From: Saprospiraceae bacterium
GTDB lineage: Bacteria > Bacteroidota > Bacteroidia > Chitinophagales > Saprospiraceae
Assembly: GCA_020852155.1 (NCBI GenBank)
Contig: JADZBJ010000301.1
Coordinates: 1-8,397, forward strand
Length of the DNA stretch: 8,397 nucleotides
Reading direction: 5' to 3'
The translations under genes were made by a program, and so were the position numbers. The notes under the pieces were generated by a model. It searched no databases. It had not been told where the DNA came from and saw only the letters and a list, made by a program, of their open reading frames with translations. Every line of letters begins with the position of its first letter. The first letter of the stretch is position 1. This document shows positions 7,936 to 8,397 of the stretch, piece after piece.

Positions 7936-7943
7936 CTCAAAAC
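7936..7943. repeat. Left target-site duplication of the 162-bp MITE
   Basis: CTCAAAAC borders the left GTAA end; the right counterpart TTCAAAAC differs at one of eight bases. An 8-bp duplication suits IS66-type transposition; the mismatch implies an old insertion or slightly misplaced borders (a perfect TCAAAACG 8-mer also flanks if borders are shifted by one base). Confidence 0.65.
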
Positions 7944-8105
7944 GTAACTATTTAGGTCAGCGGTTTTGGATCAAAAAAGCAGGCGATTTTAGGCCAATCA
8001 AGCCGCTTTTTTGAGTTCGATGCAGCGCATCGGACGAGGAAAACGGCGAAGAGTGGCCTAAAATAGACCTTTTTTGACCAAAATAGGAGCGACCTAAACA
8101 GTTAC
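7944..8105. mobile_element. 162-bp long-hairpin MITE, IS66-like ends
   Basis: The ends GTAACTATTTAGGTC (7944-7958) and, reverse-complemented from 8091-8105, GTAACTGTTTAGGTC match at 14 of 15. Complementarity continues inward: TCAAAAAAG (7971-7979) with CTTTTTTGA (8069-8077), ATTTTAGGCCA (7986-7996) with TGGCCTAAAAT (8054-8064), and a central stem GTTCGATGC/GCATCGGAC (8015-8023 and 8027-8035, one G-T wobble) closed by an AGC loop. The whole element can therefore fold as one long imperfect hairpin. IS66-family elements commonly begin GTAA and make 8-bp duplications, which is why I suggest that parent. It encodes no protein. The right border lies one base past the truA stop codon, so it inserted exactly at the gene's end without damaging it. 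Confidence 0.75.
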
Positions 8106-8113
8106 TTCAAAAC
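8106..8113. repeat. Right target-site duplication of the 162-bp MITE
   Basis: TTCAAAAC, matching 7936-7943 at seven of eight bases. It includes the truA stop codon (8107-8109 read on the minus strand as TGA), so the duplicated target was the very end of truA. Confidence 0.65.
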
Positions 8114-8397
8114 GAATAATCCACCTTCGTCAAAAACAAGCCTTGTGGCGGCGCGCTCAGGCTCTTGCGCAACATCGTTTGCTGATCCATAGCATTTTTA
8201 ATATCAGCCAGTTGCATTTGGCCTTGCGCGGTTTGGACGCAAGCGCCAACAATGAGCCGAACCATGCCGCGCAAAAAGCGATTGGCCGATATGGTGAAGA
8301 TCATTTCCTGCTTTTCAGGAAAATACTGCCAACTCGCAGTTTTTAACTGGCAGCGATAATGATCCAGTCCGCTGTCGGTTTTGCAAAAAGGGAAAAA
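8107..8397 (-). CDS. truA: tRNA pseudouridine synthase A, C-terminal part (5' end outside window)
   Basis: The last 96 codons of truA, which converts uridines 38-40 of the tRNA anticodon stem-loop to pseudouridine. The frame is open to the window edge at 8397; the internal Met at 8304 is not the start. Reading inward from the edge the protein gives KTDSGLDHYRCQLKTASW, then FTISANRFLRGMVRLIVGA (ANRFLRGMVR is the strongly conserved C-terminal TruA core) and ends APPQGLFLTKVDYSF, the usual TruA finish with the GL-L--V-Y pattern. The catalytic aspartate is in the missing N-terminal part. The gene ends intact although a MITE begins one base beyond its stop. With that element removed the phosphatase start would be only about 58 bp downstream, so the two were probably close neighbours or an operon. 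Confidence 0.93.
   Translation of the reverse strand, partial: FFPFCKTDSGLDHYRCQLKTASWQYFPEKQEMIFTISANRFLRGMVRLIVGACVQTAQGQMQLADIKNAMDQQTMLRKSLSAPPQGLFLTKVDYSF

Noticed and set aside
7879..7947. Longer phosphatase N-terminus using the open frame upstream of the TTG
   Set aside because: The frame is open but has no ATG or GTG, only CTG/ATA codons, and family-like sequence begins at the coiled coil after the TTG.
1..8397. CRISPR array, tRNA, rRNA, toxin-antitoxin or defence island
   Set aside because: I found no regularly spaced repeats, no cloverleaf-like conserved tRNA arms, and no small paired genes or defence domains; the coding space is filled by housekeeping, transport, signalling and glycan-type genes.

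Overview
The window looks like an ordinary stretch of chromosome from a Bacteroidota bacterium. I suspect the Saprospiraceae/Haliscomenobacter area, but that is inference. The clues are the absence of clear Shine-Dalgarno sequences, a TAnnTTTG-type -7 promoter box, TTG starts, moderate GC, and protein styles that resemble that phylum (an SLC45-like sugar transporter, a GAF-SpoIIE phosphatase). It holds six protein genes, four complete on the minus strand, one complete on the plus strand, and one (truA) cut by the right edge. I saw no RNA genes, CRISPR arrays or phage genes.

Layout. Left block (minus strand): an SLC45/GPH-type MFS sugar transporter (1212-2570), followed 54 bp downstream by a GT-B family 4 glycosyltransferase (30-1157). 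Middle: a large polytopic membrane protein (2719-5151, plus strand) that diverges from the transporter across a 148-bp promoter region. It resembles GT-C-type membrane proteins and has a soluble, probably beta-rich C-terminal part. Its stop codon overlaps tail-to-tail by 8 bp with a CPA-type cation:proton antiporter (5144-6457, minus). Right block (minus strand, transcribed right to left): the end of truA (8107-8397), a GAF-PP2C/SpoIIE phosphatase (6661-7878), then the antiporter.

The most notable structure is non-coding. Each of the two gaps in the right-hand block contains what looks like a small non-autonomous transposon (MITE). One is 114 bp (6508-6621), with 18-bp terminal inverted repeats matching at 17 of 18 positions and a perfect 9-bp target duplication. 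The other is 162 bp (7944-8105), a long imperfect hairpin with GTAA ends and an almost perfect 8-bp duplication, as in the IS66 family. Removing each with one duplication copy leaves ancestral gaps of about 80 and 58 bp, so truA, phosphatase and antiporter were once tightly packed.

The proteins do not form an obvious single pathway. The transporter, glycosyltransferase and membrane protein hint at carbohydrate uptake and surface-glycan work. The phosphatase and antiporter suggest signalling and ion homeostasis. I found no convincing undescribed multi-gene system.
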